Below, piece after piece: positions 25,966 through 34,315 of a stretch of DNA of 64,000 nucleotides. A program made the position numbers and the translations under genes. The stretch's first letter is position 1, and each line of letters starts with the position of its first letter. The notes beneath the pieces were generated by a model. It saw nothing but the letters and a program-made list of their open reading frames with translations, was not told the DNA's origin and did no database searches. Source of the DNA: Saprospiraceae bacterium UBA6168 (lineage in GTDB: Bacteria > Bacteroidota > Bacteroidia > Chitinophagales > Saprospiraceae); assembly GCA_002435785.1 (NCBI GenBank), contig DIUC01000087.1, positions 4,223 to 68,222 on the forward strand, in the 5' to 3' direction.

Positions 25966-27087
25966 TTAAATCAATTCATCCAATCGTTTGCTCCATTCAT
26001 CAAAAAAGTTCTTCGGCCAATCGCTTATCCGACCGTCTTGGTCAAGGTAGGGCTCCACAATATTGGTGTAATGTTCGTCACTGGAAGTATTGCGTTCAAA
26101 AAAGAAAATACTCACATTCTCAGCGCTCACATCCTTACGTTTGGCAGCAACCCTGACACCATTGAGCACATGGTCGCTATGCGTTTCAATGATGATTTGA
26201 ACGCCTGCCTCTGCTGCCTTGGCACAAAGTTCTCCGATGTATGCTTGCCCCCTTGGATGTATATGAGATTCCGGGTTTTCGATAATTATCATATCACCCG
26301 GCTTTGATTTCAATATAGCTAAAACAACAGGAAGCGCATAAGTAATACCAAAGCCAACGTTTGGAGACTTGAATTGCTTTGTTTCAATTCGGCCATTTTC
26401 AAAAGAGACACCAACACTTGAAACCTCCAAATCAAACAACGAACTTGGTGTCAATTTCACGCCAGGCGAGATATAACCCATCCATTTATCCACTTGGTTC
26501 AATAGATACAAATCTTGACCAGCGGGTGTATCGGGATGCTTCAGGGTTGGGATTGCAACCTTTTCTCGTTGATTCTGGAAGAGGTAGTGCATGCTATACT
26601 CCCCGTTTACCCCCAATGAGTTTTCGTGGATGACATGATGGGAAGAAACAGGAAAACTGAGGGATGGCACTATCCGCAAGGCATTCAGGTACTCAAAATT
26701 ATAGTTGAACAAACTCATGCCATCGTATCCATCCGCTTCTTCAAAGGTTGCTTCAAGAATATCATAATTGCTGATGTCAGGGGTGTAATCTACCGTGCAC
26801 TTCAACGACAGTTCCTCGTCCCATTCTAATTCAAACTCAATGGTATCATCGCTTGCATCAATACTGATGATGTCGCTACCCAATCCCACGTTTATCAGGT
26901 TTCCTTTCAGCATGAGTTCTCCACCGAACCTTCCAAGTTTCAAATACTCTTGCCGCAACAATAGCAAAACCTGAATAAAGGAGGATTTACCCATGCCGTT
27001 CAAGCCAGTGAACAGGTTCAGGTTCCCAAGAGTGATTTCGGCTTCCTTGAAAGCCTTGAAGTTTTTGATTCTGATGTCTCGGAGCAT
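25966..27087 (-). CDS. AAA/ABC-type ATPase, DUF3696 family
   Basis: The 373-aa protein has Walker A GLNGMGKSS at residues 28-36, a Walker B-like MIIIENPESHIHP and an ETHSDHVL switch region. The C-terminal EHYTNIVEPYLDQDGRISDW-P segment is typical of DUF3696 proteins. These are small SMC/RecF-like ATPases, related to OLD-type defence ATPases, which often lie with nucleases or restriction genes. The ATG overlaps the DUF262 stop by one base (TAATG), implying translational coupling. Most likely it senses phage DNA or regulates a nuclease, by analogy with OLD/Gabija ATPases. Confidence 0.85.
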   Translation of the reverse strand: MLRDIRIKNFKAFKEAEITLGNLNLFTGLNGMGKSSFIQVLLLLRQEYLKLGRFGGELMLKGNLINVGLGSDIISIDASDDTIEFELEWDEELSLKCTVDYTPDISNYDILEATFEEADGYDGMSLFNYNFEYLNALRIVPSLSFPVSSHHVIHENSLGVNGEYSMHYLFQNQREKVAIPTLKHPDTPAGQDLYLLNQVDKWMGYISPGVKLTPSSLFDLEVSSVGVSFENGRIETKQFKSPNVGFGITYALPVVLAILKSKPGDMIIIENPESHIHPRGQAYIGELCAKAAEAGVQIIIETHSDHVLNGVRVAAKRKDVSAENVSIFFFERNTSSDEHYTNIVEPYLDQDGRISDWPKNFFDEWSKRLDELI

Positions 27088-28235
27088 TATAGGCTATGTT
27101 TTATCACCTCATTAATCCAAGTAAACCTCAGGTTCACATTGGCTTTGCTGGTGGTGGAAGATGTGATTGCTTTTTGAAATTCAGCGTTTAAAAGGCATCC
27201 TATGAACCCCTTGACAAGCCCATCCTTGTTTTCCAATAATTTCTGTTGTTCAGCTTCGCTGAGTTCGGAGAGCAAGACCGTCCAAACTTCAAACAAGGAA
27301 CTGTTCAGTAGCCGCCTGCCTTGTGGGTTAGCTAAGCTCTTGCTGAACAAATGCTTGCCAAACAATAGATGGGCTACATGAAGGGCCTTCCATAGTTGTT
27401 CGACCATGTCCAATAGTTCTGCATCCACTCCCTGTTCGATTCGACCCATTTCCGTGTCCAAAAACCGTCGCAATGTCGGTTTGTAGTTTTCCCAACCAGC
27501 ACGTTTGAAGGCAATAAAGCGCAGAATAAGCTCCCGGCCCGCCATGCGCTTGTCATTGACATTGATGTACCGGGTGTACTTTTCGCTGTATTCCGGTGCA
27601 GCTGCATCTGGGTTATAGACCAAGTTCTTGAAAAATGGCGCCGCAATTTTTTGGTTTAAAGCATGCCTTATTTCCTGGGAAGTCAAGGTTAGGCCGCCCG
27701 TATTTATCCGGTTGAAAATATCGTATTTCACTGCCTTTGGCGTTCCAGGCTTTATGAGGTACACCATGACCTGAAAATCGTCTATCCTTAGCCTCATTTT
27801 ATGGGCCAAATCTTCATACCTAAACCCGTTCAATTCTTTGAGGACTTCTAGTCCGTTCAATTTCAGTTTTTTGTCAATCACAAAGTTTTTCATGGCAGAC
27901 AGCCTTTGCAGCCCATCCACGACCAACCACTTGTCATCATCCGAAGCATCGAAATAGAAGGCTGGGAGCGGGAAGCGGAGCAATACGGATTCAATCAACC
28001 TGCTTTGGTAGTAATCATCCCAAAGGTTGCCGCTTCTTTGAAACTCCGTGTTCAGGTCAATCATGTCCGACCTCATCCTTGTGATAAGTGCGTACAAGCT
28101 CCGTTGCTCCATAGCAATGTCAATGTCCTTGGGGTCAAAATCGGCCCCTTCCTGTTCACCTGTAGCATCACCATTAAGGGGTGAAATATTCTCCTCTGGG
28201 TCTAGCTCAACCAGTTTATCTTCTTCTTCCTGCAT
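27087..28235 (-). CDS. DUF262 (ParB/GmrS-like) domain protein
   Basis: The 382-aa protein has an acidic N-terminal tail, then a DUF262 domain. Key motifs are LNTEFQRSGNLWDD, LVVDGLQRLSAM (the family's DGxQR; here Leu replaces the usual Gln) and FNRINTGGLTLTSQEIRHAL. The HNH-type DUF1524 half of GmrSD/SspE nucleases is not seen. DUF262 domains have nucleotide-dependent ParB-like activity in several defence systems. The coupled ATPase gene downstream suggests a two-protein module. Its own nuclease activity is uncertain. Confidence 0.82.
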   Translation of the reverse strand: MQEEEDKLVELDPEENISPLNGDATGEQEGADFDPKDIDIAMEQRSLYALITRMRSDMIDLNTEFQRSGNLWDDYYQSRLIESVLLRFPLPAFYFDASDDDKWLVVDGLQRLSAMKNFVIDKKLKLNGLEVLKELNGFRYEDLAHKMRLRIDDFQVMVYLIKPGTPKAVKYDIFNRINTGGLTLTSQEIRHALNQKIAAPFFKNLVYNPDAAAPEYSEKYTRYINVNDKRMAGRELILRFIAFKRAGWENYKPTLRRFLDTEMGRIEQGVDAELLDMVEQLWKALHVAHLLFGKHLFSKSLANPQGRRLLNSSLFEVWTVLLSELSEAEQQKLLENKDGLVKGFIGCLLNAEFQKAITSSTTSKANVNLRFTWINEVIKHSL

Positions 28236-28266
28236 AATGGACTATTTTTTTAAGCGTCTTGCAAAG

Positions 28267-31200
28267 TTACAAATCCCCACCTTCAAACATCGCCCCAAAA
28301 AACACCTCCTCCACCAGTCCCACTTTCCATTGCTCGTCTCCGGTCTTCAAGTTTTCGAGGTTGTTGTCGCCGTTGACGTAGATGCGGTCGAACTCCCGGT
28401 CACGGGTGCTGTAATCCCGCTTTTGGAAGAACTCGTCAAGGGCAGCATTTGTTACGGCGCCCTCGCCCGTGAGGTTGCGCCAGATGACCAGCACCTGCTG
28501 GCCGTCCAGCGTCTCCCCGGTGACGACGTGCAGGCCACGGATGCGCTCGGTGGTCTTCACTTTCAGGCCAATGAGGTAGTTGAAGGTCTCCACGAGGTCA
28601 ATGCGGGTGGGGACGGATTCGTTGTTCTGCGTGATGTTCAGTTGGTAGTCGAAGGGGCGCTCGAAGGCGGCGGTGCTGAGCAGGCTGCCCTCGCTCTCCA
28701 CGTCGAGCCAGTAGTGCAGCAGGTACTCCTCGTGGAAGCGCTCGTTGAGGTCGAGCAACTGCTGCTGCTGGGGCTGGCGGCTGAGGCGCAGGTTGTTCAG
28801 GCTGTCCTCGTAGCTCTCCAGGCGCAGGTACTTGAAGGCGTGGCTGCTTCCCTGCCTGCCCACGGGCTTGCCGTCCTTCCATTCGGCGGAGTGGATGACC
28901 TTCTGGATGCGGGGCTTGGTGACGGTATCGAAATACTGCCCCATCTCCACGAGGATGTACTTCCGGCGGCCCCCGTCCTCCCGGTTGAGGTTGATGACGG
29001 CCTCACCTGTTGTTCCGCTGCCAGAAAAATAGTCCAGTATTATTTCGTTCTTGTCCTCAACACCGCAAGCCTTTATTGCATCTTCTACTAATTTCTTGGC
29101 CTTTGGAAAGTCGAATAGTTTCTCTCCAAATAGTTCTTTCTGTTCGTTAGCACCGTAATTTGATGAAGCATATTCATTTTTGTCCCACCATGTTACTGGT
29201 AATGCCTCTTCGTCCATCCTTGTTTTAAAGTCTATGATTATTTCACCATTTTCATCTCTTCTTACTCTATATTCATCAAGTTCTTCCGAAACTCTAACAT
29301 AACCTCGTTGCCACCTTTTCTCTATTCTTACACCATCAATCGTTTTTATTGGAAAAGCCATTTTTTCATTCGGCAACAGTTCCTCTTCTAAAATATATTC
29401 TTGAGTTGAACTTTCCCAAGTCATTTTAGGTATGCGCATTTTATCATTTTCATCTACAACTATTGGATAGTACAATGTAGGACGGTCTGTTCTCATGTCA
29501 CCAGTTCCAGCACGAACAAAATTCATCCAAGCATATCTTCCTTTTTCATCTTCAAGTGGGTAACGGGTTAATTTACCCTCAGAATATCCAATTGATGCTG
29601 GCATTGAACTTTCTGATTTCCCAAAAAATAAGGCGTATTCATGGACGGGCGAGAATTTACCTCTTGCTTTTCTACTTTGAGGGTTTGACCGAACAACAGC
29701 AATCCCTATTTCCTTTGGGAAAATATCTGACAACAATAACCTAAGATATGCTACTTCCACATCGTCAATCGCTACTGAAATAACTCCTTCATTTGATAAA
29801 AGCTCTCTCGATAATTCTATCCTATTTTGTACAAGACTCAAAAAGGAACTTTCCTTATAATCGTTTTTATATAAAATGGCGGAGGCATCAGAATTGTATG
29901 GTGGGTCAATATAAACACATTTCACCTGCTCCCTGTACCGCTCTTGCAGCAAGTTCAGCGCCTGAAAGTTTTCGGAATTGATGAGCAGGCCGTCGAGCTG
30001 TTCGTCGAGGTTGTCGAAGCTGGCCAGTAGGCGGTGCTTGAAGTCTTCGGGGAAGAAGGCGGTATCGAGCACGAGGTAGGGCTGGCTTTTGAGGAAGCCC
30101 ACCGTCAGCGGTTCGGCGTAGGCGGGCTGCACGAGGTCGGCCTTTAATTCATCAATGGCAAAGAGGCGCACCCATTCCTGCCGTTGGGCGTCGTTGGCGA
30201 CTATTTCGGGGTAGAGCGCCTCCGGTATGCGGTCGAGGGTGATGCAGTACTGGGTATCCACCACGAACTTCTTCTTCAGCCATAGTTTTTTCTGGAAGTT
30301 TTCGAGCTGTGCGAGAAAGGCGATGATTTTGGAGCCGATGCCCCGCAGCGCCTGCACCTTTACCAGTTGCTTCTGGAAGTCCAGCGGTTGGTCGAAGTTC
30401 ACATCATCGAGGTGTACTACCTCGTTTTTGATATAGAAGTCCAGCTCACGGGTCAGGAAGCCGCCGAGGTCTTTGTGGATGAAATAGTCGAAGGTATTGC
30501 GGGCGGAGAAGTCCCGGATATGCTTGTCGAGCAGGGTGCGGTCCTTGTTTTTGTCGGTGGGCTGTTTGCGCAGCAGGTCGGCGGTCCAGTCCGGTGGTAG
30601 CTGCTGCTTCACGGCATCGGCGGCGGCGGCGTTCAGGTCTTCCTGTTTTTCCTTTTTGTCAGTGGGTTCGTAGGTGAAGAAGACGGTGAGGGTATTGCCC
30701 TGCACTTCCAGCGGTTTTTCATCAAATATCTTGAAGCGGCGCTCCTTGCCGCTTTCCTCTTTGCGGTTGTCCTTTTCGGTGCTGGCTTCGGCGAGTTCGA
30801 AGCGCACGAGGCGGTCGTTTGGGAGTTTGAAGCCGTAGTTTTTCAGGTATTCGCTGGTCTTGATATAGTACTGGTCGTGGTTGGCCCAATGGAGTTTCAC
30901 CTCCTCGCCCTCGTAGGGGATGGCGTACACGTCTTTTTTGTAGCGGCGCATGGAGATGAAGTCGCCGTCCTTGTAGTAGCGCCGGAAGAAGCTGGCCAGG
31001 TGCGAGAAGATTTCGTTTTCGAGGGATTCGGGGCTGGGTGCGGCTTTGAGTTTTTCCTGGAGTTCCTGCACTTTGGGGGAAGCATTTGGTTCCATGCCCG
31101 CATCCCGCAGGGTAGCGATTAGCTTGTCCAGTTCCGCCCTGATTTGGGCGCTGTCGCCGAGGTTGCTGCCTGCGATGATGTCCTTGACCTGCGGCACGAG

Positions 31201-31335
31201 GCGCTTGTGGAGGAAGTCCTTGATTTCGTCCCGCTTCTGGTTCATGATGCGGTAGATGCCAAAATCGAGGTCAGCCTGGTTGAGCTGGAAGATTTCTTCG
31301 AGGATGGCGATGAGTTTGTCGTAGTTGTGGGTCAT
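28267..31335 (-). CDS. Type III-like adenine-specific DNA methyltransferase (Mod)
   Basis: The 1022-aa protein is an N6-adenine methyltransferase with beta-class order. Motif IV DPPYN is at about residues 477-481 and motif I DYFSGSGTTGEA at about 768-779. The N-terminal 450 residues are helical and charged; the C-terminal 200 residues follow LVEMGQYFD. Between the two motifs the DNA (about 29035-29930) is markedly AT-rich relative to both flanks. That stretch should hold the target-recognition domain, so exchange by recombination is likely. The gene starts 29 nt after the PIN gene and ends 31 nt before the DUF262 gene. It presumably protects host DNA and guides the Res partner. Confidence 0.88.
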   Translation of the reverse strand: MTHNYDKLIAILEEIFQLNQADLDFGIYRIMNQKRDEIKDFLHKRLVPQVKDIIAGSNLGDSAQIRAELDKLIATLRDAGMEPNASPKVQELQEKLKAAPSPESLENEIFSHLASFFRRYYKDGDFISMRRYKKDVYAIPYEGEEVKLHWANHDQYYIKTSEYLKNYGFKLPNDRLVRFELAEASTEKDNRKEESGKERRFKIFDEKPLEVQGNTLTVFFTYEPTDKKEKQEDLNAAAADAVKQQLPPDWTADLLRKQPTDKNKDRTLLDKHIRDFSARNTFDYFIHKDLGGFLTRELDFYIKNEVVHLDDVNFDQPLDFQKQLVKVQALRGIGSKIIAFLAQLENFQKKLWLKKKFVVDTQYCITLDRIPEALYPEIVANDAQRQEWVRLFAIDELKADLVQPAYAEPLTVGFLKSQPYLVLDTAFFPEDFKHRLLASFDNLDEQLDGLLINSENFQALNLLQERYREQVKCVYIDPPYNSDASAILYKNDYKESSFLSLVQNRIELSRELLSNEGVISVAIDDVEVAYLRLLLSDIFPKEIGIAVVRSNPQSRKARGKFSPVHEYALFFGKSESSMPASIGYSEGKLTRYPLEDEKGRYAWMNFVRAGTGDMRTDRPTLYYPIVVDENDKMRIPKMTWESSTQEYILEEELLPNEKMAFPIKTIDGVRIEKRWQRGYVRVSEELDEYRVRRDENGEIIIDFKTRMDEEALPVTWWDKNEYASSNYGANEQKELFGEKLFDFPKAKKLVEDAIKACGVEDKNEIILDYFSGSGTTGEAVINLNREDGGRRKYILVEMGQYFDTVTKPRIQKVIHSAEWKDGKPVGRQGSSHAFKYLRLESYEDSLNNLRLSRQPQQQQLLDLNERFHEEYLLHYWLDVESEGSLLSTAAFERPFDYQLNITQNNESVPTRIDLVETFNYLIGLKVKTTERIRGLHVVTGETLDGQQVLVIWRNLTGEGAVTNAALDEFFQKRDYSTRDREFDRIYVNGDNNLENLKTGDEQWKVGLVEEVFFGAMFEGGDL

Positions 31336-31342
31336 GTGTTTA

Positions 31343-31377
31343 GTTGGCTGTTGGCTGTTAGCTGTTAGCTGTTAGCT
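31343..31377. repeat. Five tandem 7-bp units GTTRGCT overlapping the PIN stop codon
   Basis: The units are GTTGGCT, GTTGGCT, GTTAGCT, GTTAGCT and GTTAGCT. They supply the last codons (A-N-S) and the TAA stop of the PIN gene and most of the 29-nt gap to mod. The same unit forms the hairpin at 12712-12740. Copy-number change would move the PIN stop. Confidence 0.7.
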
Positions 31378-31832
31378 GCAGGTACTTTGTATTTAATCAG
31401 GTTGATAAACTGCCCATGCAGGTGGTCAAAATCCCCATCGGTGGTGATAAGGGTCGAGTGGGTGACGTGGGCAGTGGCGGCTATCCAGAGGTCGTTTTTG
31501 CCCATATTGCGGGAAGTTTGCCCGAGGGGTTTTTCCGCCAGTTTACCTTGACTAAAAGCGTCTATTTGGGAATAGGCTTCCATGAGGGCACGGTCGGCCT
31601 CGTTGATGTCGAGGATGATGAGCTTGTTGAGCAGGCCGGTGAGGGTGGTCATTTTTTTTTCGCCCCATTGGTTCTGCACACCGATGGAAAGCAGCTCGGC
31701 CTTGGTGACCACGGAGATGAGCACAGCCGCATCGGGGCCAGCGAGTTGGTGTTCTTTTTCGATTTGTTGGTACAAAGCGTGCCCTCGCAGGTAAGCCAGG
31801 GCGATGTTGGTGTCGAGCAGGTATCGGTTCAC
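31365..31832 (-). CDS. PIN-domain (VapC-like) ribonuclease
   Basis: The 155-aa protein has the PIN acidic set: Asp7 in LLDTNIAL, Glu46 in VVTKAELLS, Asp114 in GKNDLWIAA and Asp132/Asp134 in TTDGDFDHL. Length is normal for VapC toxins, which cleave tRNA or rRNA. The start is GTG at 31832, overlapping the TGA of the 308-aa gene as GTGA, a strong sign of translational coupling. No classical small VapB is present, so the 308-aa protein may neutralise it. Within a defence operon it may act as an abortive-infection effector or stabilise the locus. Confidence 0.82.
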   Translation of the reverse strand: MNRYLLDTNIALAYLRGHALYQQIEKEHQLAGPDAAVLISVVTKAELLSIGVQNQWGEKKMTTLTGLLNKLIILDINEADRALMEAYSQIDAFSQGKLAEKPLGQTSRNMGKNDLWIAATAHVTHSTLITTDGDFDHLHGQFINLIKYKVPAANS

Positions 31833-32755
31833 GCGGTCAGTTGTTTAAGCAGGTCTTCGAAGGATTCCTCGCCGGGCCATTGTCCGATGAGGTCGCCGAG
31901 GTTGTTCTGGAAACCTTTTTCGGCCATCTGCCGTTTGATTTGCTGGTCGGCGGTTTCGGCGTTTTTCTTGCGAGAAAAATAATCGTCGCCTTTCCCTGGC
32001 TCAAAAATCCGTTCAATGTCAAGGTAGGCGATGCGCCCGGAAGGGCGATAATGGGCTGTGCCGGCCATGGTCAGTTCCTTGCCCCAATGCTTGCCGATGG
32101 TGGCGGGTTTGATGGTATCGGGCAGGAAGGCATCCACCCGGCCTTCGTCCATTTGCACGGTCACTTTTGCGTTGGTGTATTTCAGGGTTTCCACCAGGCC
32201 CTTCACGATGATGCTTTGCGGGTCGGGGGTTTGTTCTTCCAATGATTTTATCTTGCGCAGGTCAGATTTGGTCAATTTTACGGCAGGCATGCTGCCCCGG
32301 TTGGAAATGGTAATGGTTTCTTCGGTGCTGGAAAACACTTTTTTGAAATTCTGCAGGTCGTGCAAGAGCGGCTTGTCGAGAAACTCCTCGTTGCCGTCCT
32401 CCTGCAGGGCATCCTGAAAAGCCTGCATGACAAGCCCCATGGGCGTTTGCTGTGGCAGGCCCTCCAGTATGATGGGCCGGAAGGCATCGCCCTGCTGGCC
32501 ATTGAGGGTTTGCTGGAAGCTGTCGCATTCCAGGTCGAGGATGGTGCTGCCCTGCCGAAGGCCTTTCAGGCGGATTTCGAGGGCATTGTTCAGGCGCATG
32601 CTGGGGCGGCCCCGCCAACTGCTGATGCCGCCAAGCCTTATTTGGAGGGCGCCCTTGGCGATGGTTTGCAGCGAATTGGCCAGCAAAACCAGTCGCTCCA
32701 AGCTGATGGCGCCGTCGTCACCTTCGGCACCATGTATGCTGATTTCGTATTCCAT
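31829..32755 (-). CDS. Hypothetical 308-aa protein, possible partner of the PIN nuclease
   Basis: Not recognised. It is a soluble alpha/beta protein starting MEYEISIHGAEGDDGAISLE, with a conserved-looking LVLLANSLQTIAKGALQIRL helix and a charged C-terminal helix (SRKKNAETADQQIKRQMAEK). Its TGA overlaps the GTG of the PIN gene, so the two are translated as a pair. It could be an unusually large antitoxin or a specificity factor. It begins 99 nt after the coiled-coil gene, the largest gap in the operon, so an internal promoter could exist there. Confidence 0.7.
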   Translation of the reverse strand: MEYEISIHGAEGDDGAISLERLVLLANSLQTIAKGALQIRLGGISSWRGRPSMRLNNALEIRLKGLRQGSTILDLECDSFQQTLNGQQGDAFRPIILEGLPQQTPMGLVMQAFQDALQEDGNEEFLDKPLLHDLQNFKKVFSSTEETITISNRGSMPAVKLTKSDLRKIKSLEEQTPDPQSIIVKGLVETLKYTNAKVTVQMDEGRVDAFLPDTIKPATIGKHWGKELTMAGTAHYRPSGRIAYLDIERIFEPGKGDDYFSRKKNAETADQQIKRQMAEKGFQNNLGDLIGQWPGEESFEDLLKQLTA

Positions 32756-32854
32756 CTTGTTGAAGGCTGTTGATTTTTAATTGAGAATTAGGCAAAATTA
32801 GTTGAATGGGGCAGCTTTGGCAAATTTGCTACGGGGTTTTCCAGCGCAAAGGCT

Positions 32855-34267
32855 TTAATCATCGTCGTCATCCCAATATGCATCATCATCTTCTTTATCC
32901 TTTTGCTTTTTTGCCGCCCCAGCGATATTGGGAGTAAATCTGGCAAGTGACGCTGCTCCCAAGAGCATGGGGGCGGCTTCGAAGGTGATTTCAATGATGT
33001 ATTCGCTCGCCAAGATATAGTACCCGTAGGGGATGGTTATTTCAAGTTCACTGTCTGCATAGCCAGATTGGTGGTACAGCGTTTCGGATTTATTTCTCCA
33101 AAATTCTTTCATGCCACTTCGGTCGTGATAGCCTTTATACCCCTTGGCAAAAAGCTCGAATTCAGCCTTTTGAAATTTTGTTAAACTAGCCGTCTTATTT
33201 CGGAACACAATTTTTGCCAATAGCCCTCCGGGCAAGGCGAGGCCTATCAGGTTAATCTGCAATTGAAGGGATTGGCCGCTCTCTATGGCTATTGTTAGCG
33301 CAAGGATTGCCCCCAAATCTACATCTGAAACTGGCAGCTTTTCCCTGACCAAATAGGTTTCACGCTCGTAATCAGGCGTTGTAAGACTGCCCGAAAATTC
33401 GGGAATTGGCTGTGAAAAAATGTCCTGTAACAGTTTGCGCCAATTCTGTGGGCAAACCGTATTGTTGGCCAAGGCACTTGTGATTAAGCATGTTGCTTCA
33501 TTTTTATCAAGGCGCTCCAATGGTTGGTTTTTATCATAACCTGCATAGTTGCTATTTTTTGCTTTCATCCCCAACAACAATCCCAGCAAGAAATTCAATG
33601 CATCGGCCTGCTTCTTGAAGTGGTTTGTTTTCTTAGTCTCTGCGTCTTTCAGCAAGTTTTCCTTCTCAAACAGGTCGTTTGATAGCACATTGACCTGCAC
33701 TTGGTCTTCACCGACTTGGTTTTGGAGCGACTTCTTTTGAATCTTTAATGAGGTGATTTCTTCGGACAATTCGGAAGATTCACCCGGGAGTGTATCTAAT
33801 TGCTGTTGGTATTTGGCCTTTTCTTTTTCTAGCTCAGTGATTCGCTGGGCGTAAATGGCATTGTTTGCCAAGGGCCGAATTTGTTTGATTTCAGTACCAA
33901 TCTGGAGAATGGCACCTTCAATTTCCTTTTGTTTTTCTGGGATGGCTTTTTGTTTTACCAGGATTTCAGCCATTTTTTTGTCAAGGCTTTCCAACTGTGC
34001 TTTGGTCTTTGCCAATTGTTGGTTGGCTGCTGCAAGCGCTGGTTGCTGCAAGGCAATACTTTCTCTGATGGAGTTGACGTAGGCCTCAAAATCCGTATTA
34101 GGGATTTCATTAATCAAGTATTTCTCAATTTCCCTATCATCACCACAGCCAGTCAAGTCTTGAAACAGTGCCTTTGTGGTGGCCAATGACGAATCCAAGT
34201 AAAAGTCGTCAATAGTGAGAGTAGCCAGATGGGCGGAGATTTTTTCTTTTAGTTCGATTAGGTTCAT
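32855..34267 (-). CDS. Hypothetical coiled-coil protein with acidic C-terminal tail
   Basis: The 470-aa protein is not recognised. Residues about 75-220 form a long coiled coil rich in Lys, Glu and Gln. A globular region follows with LGAILALTIAIESGQSLQLQ and a predicted beta-rich C-terminal domain (LEITIPYGYYILASEYIIEI). It ends in the acidic tail DDDAYWDDDDD. Acidic tails of this kind can mimic DNA or contact basic proteins, but this is inference. It lies 48 nt downstream of the SNF2 gene. Confidence 0.7.
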   Translation of the reverse strand: MNLIELKEKISAHLATLTIDDFYLDSSLATTKALFQDLTGCGDDREIEKYLINEIPNTDFEAYVNSIRESIALQQPALAAANQQLAKTKAQLESLDKKMAEILVKQKAIPEKQKEIEGAILQIGTEIKQIRPLANNAIYAQRITELEKEKAKYQQQLDTLPGESSELSEEITSLKIQKKSLQNQVGEDQVQVNVLSNDLFEKENLLKDAETKKTNHFKKQADALNFLLGLLLGMKAKNSNYAGYDKNQPLERLDKNEATCLITSALANNTVCPQNWRKLLQDIFSQPIPEFSGSLTTPDYERETYLVREKLPVSDVDLGAILALTIAIESGQSLQLQINLIGLALPGGLLAKIVFRNKTASLTKFQKAEFELFAKGYKGYHDRSGMKEFWRNKSETLYHQSGYADSELEITIPYGYYILASEYIIEITFEAAPMLLGAASLARFTPNIAGAAKKQKDKEDDDAYWDDDDD

Positions 34268-34315
34268 ACTTAAAATTATCTTGGTGTTGAAATAGATAAA
34301 TATACCCGGTAATTA

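Noticed and set aside
28048..29091. 347-aa plus-strand frame opposite mod/DUF262
   Set aside because: Antisense shadow; valine/leucine-rich because of GC-rich coding strand.
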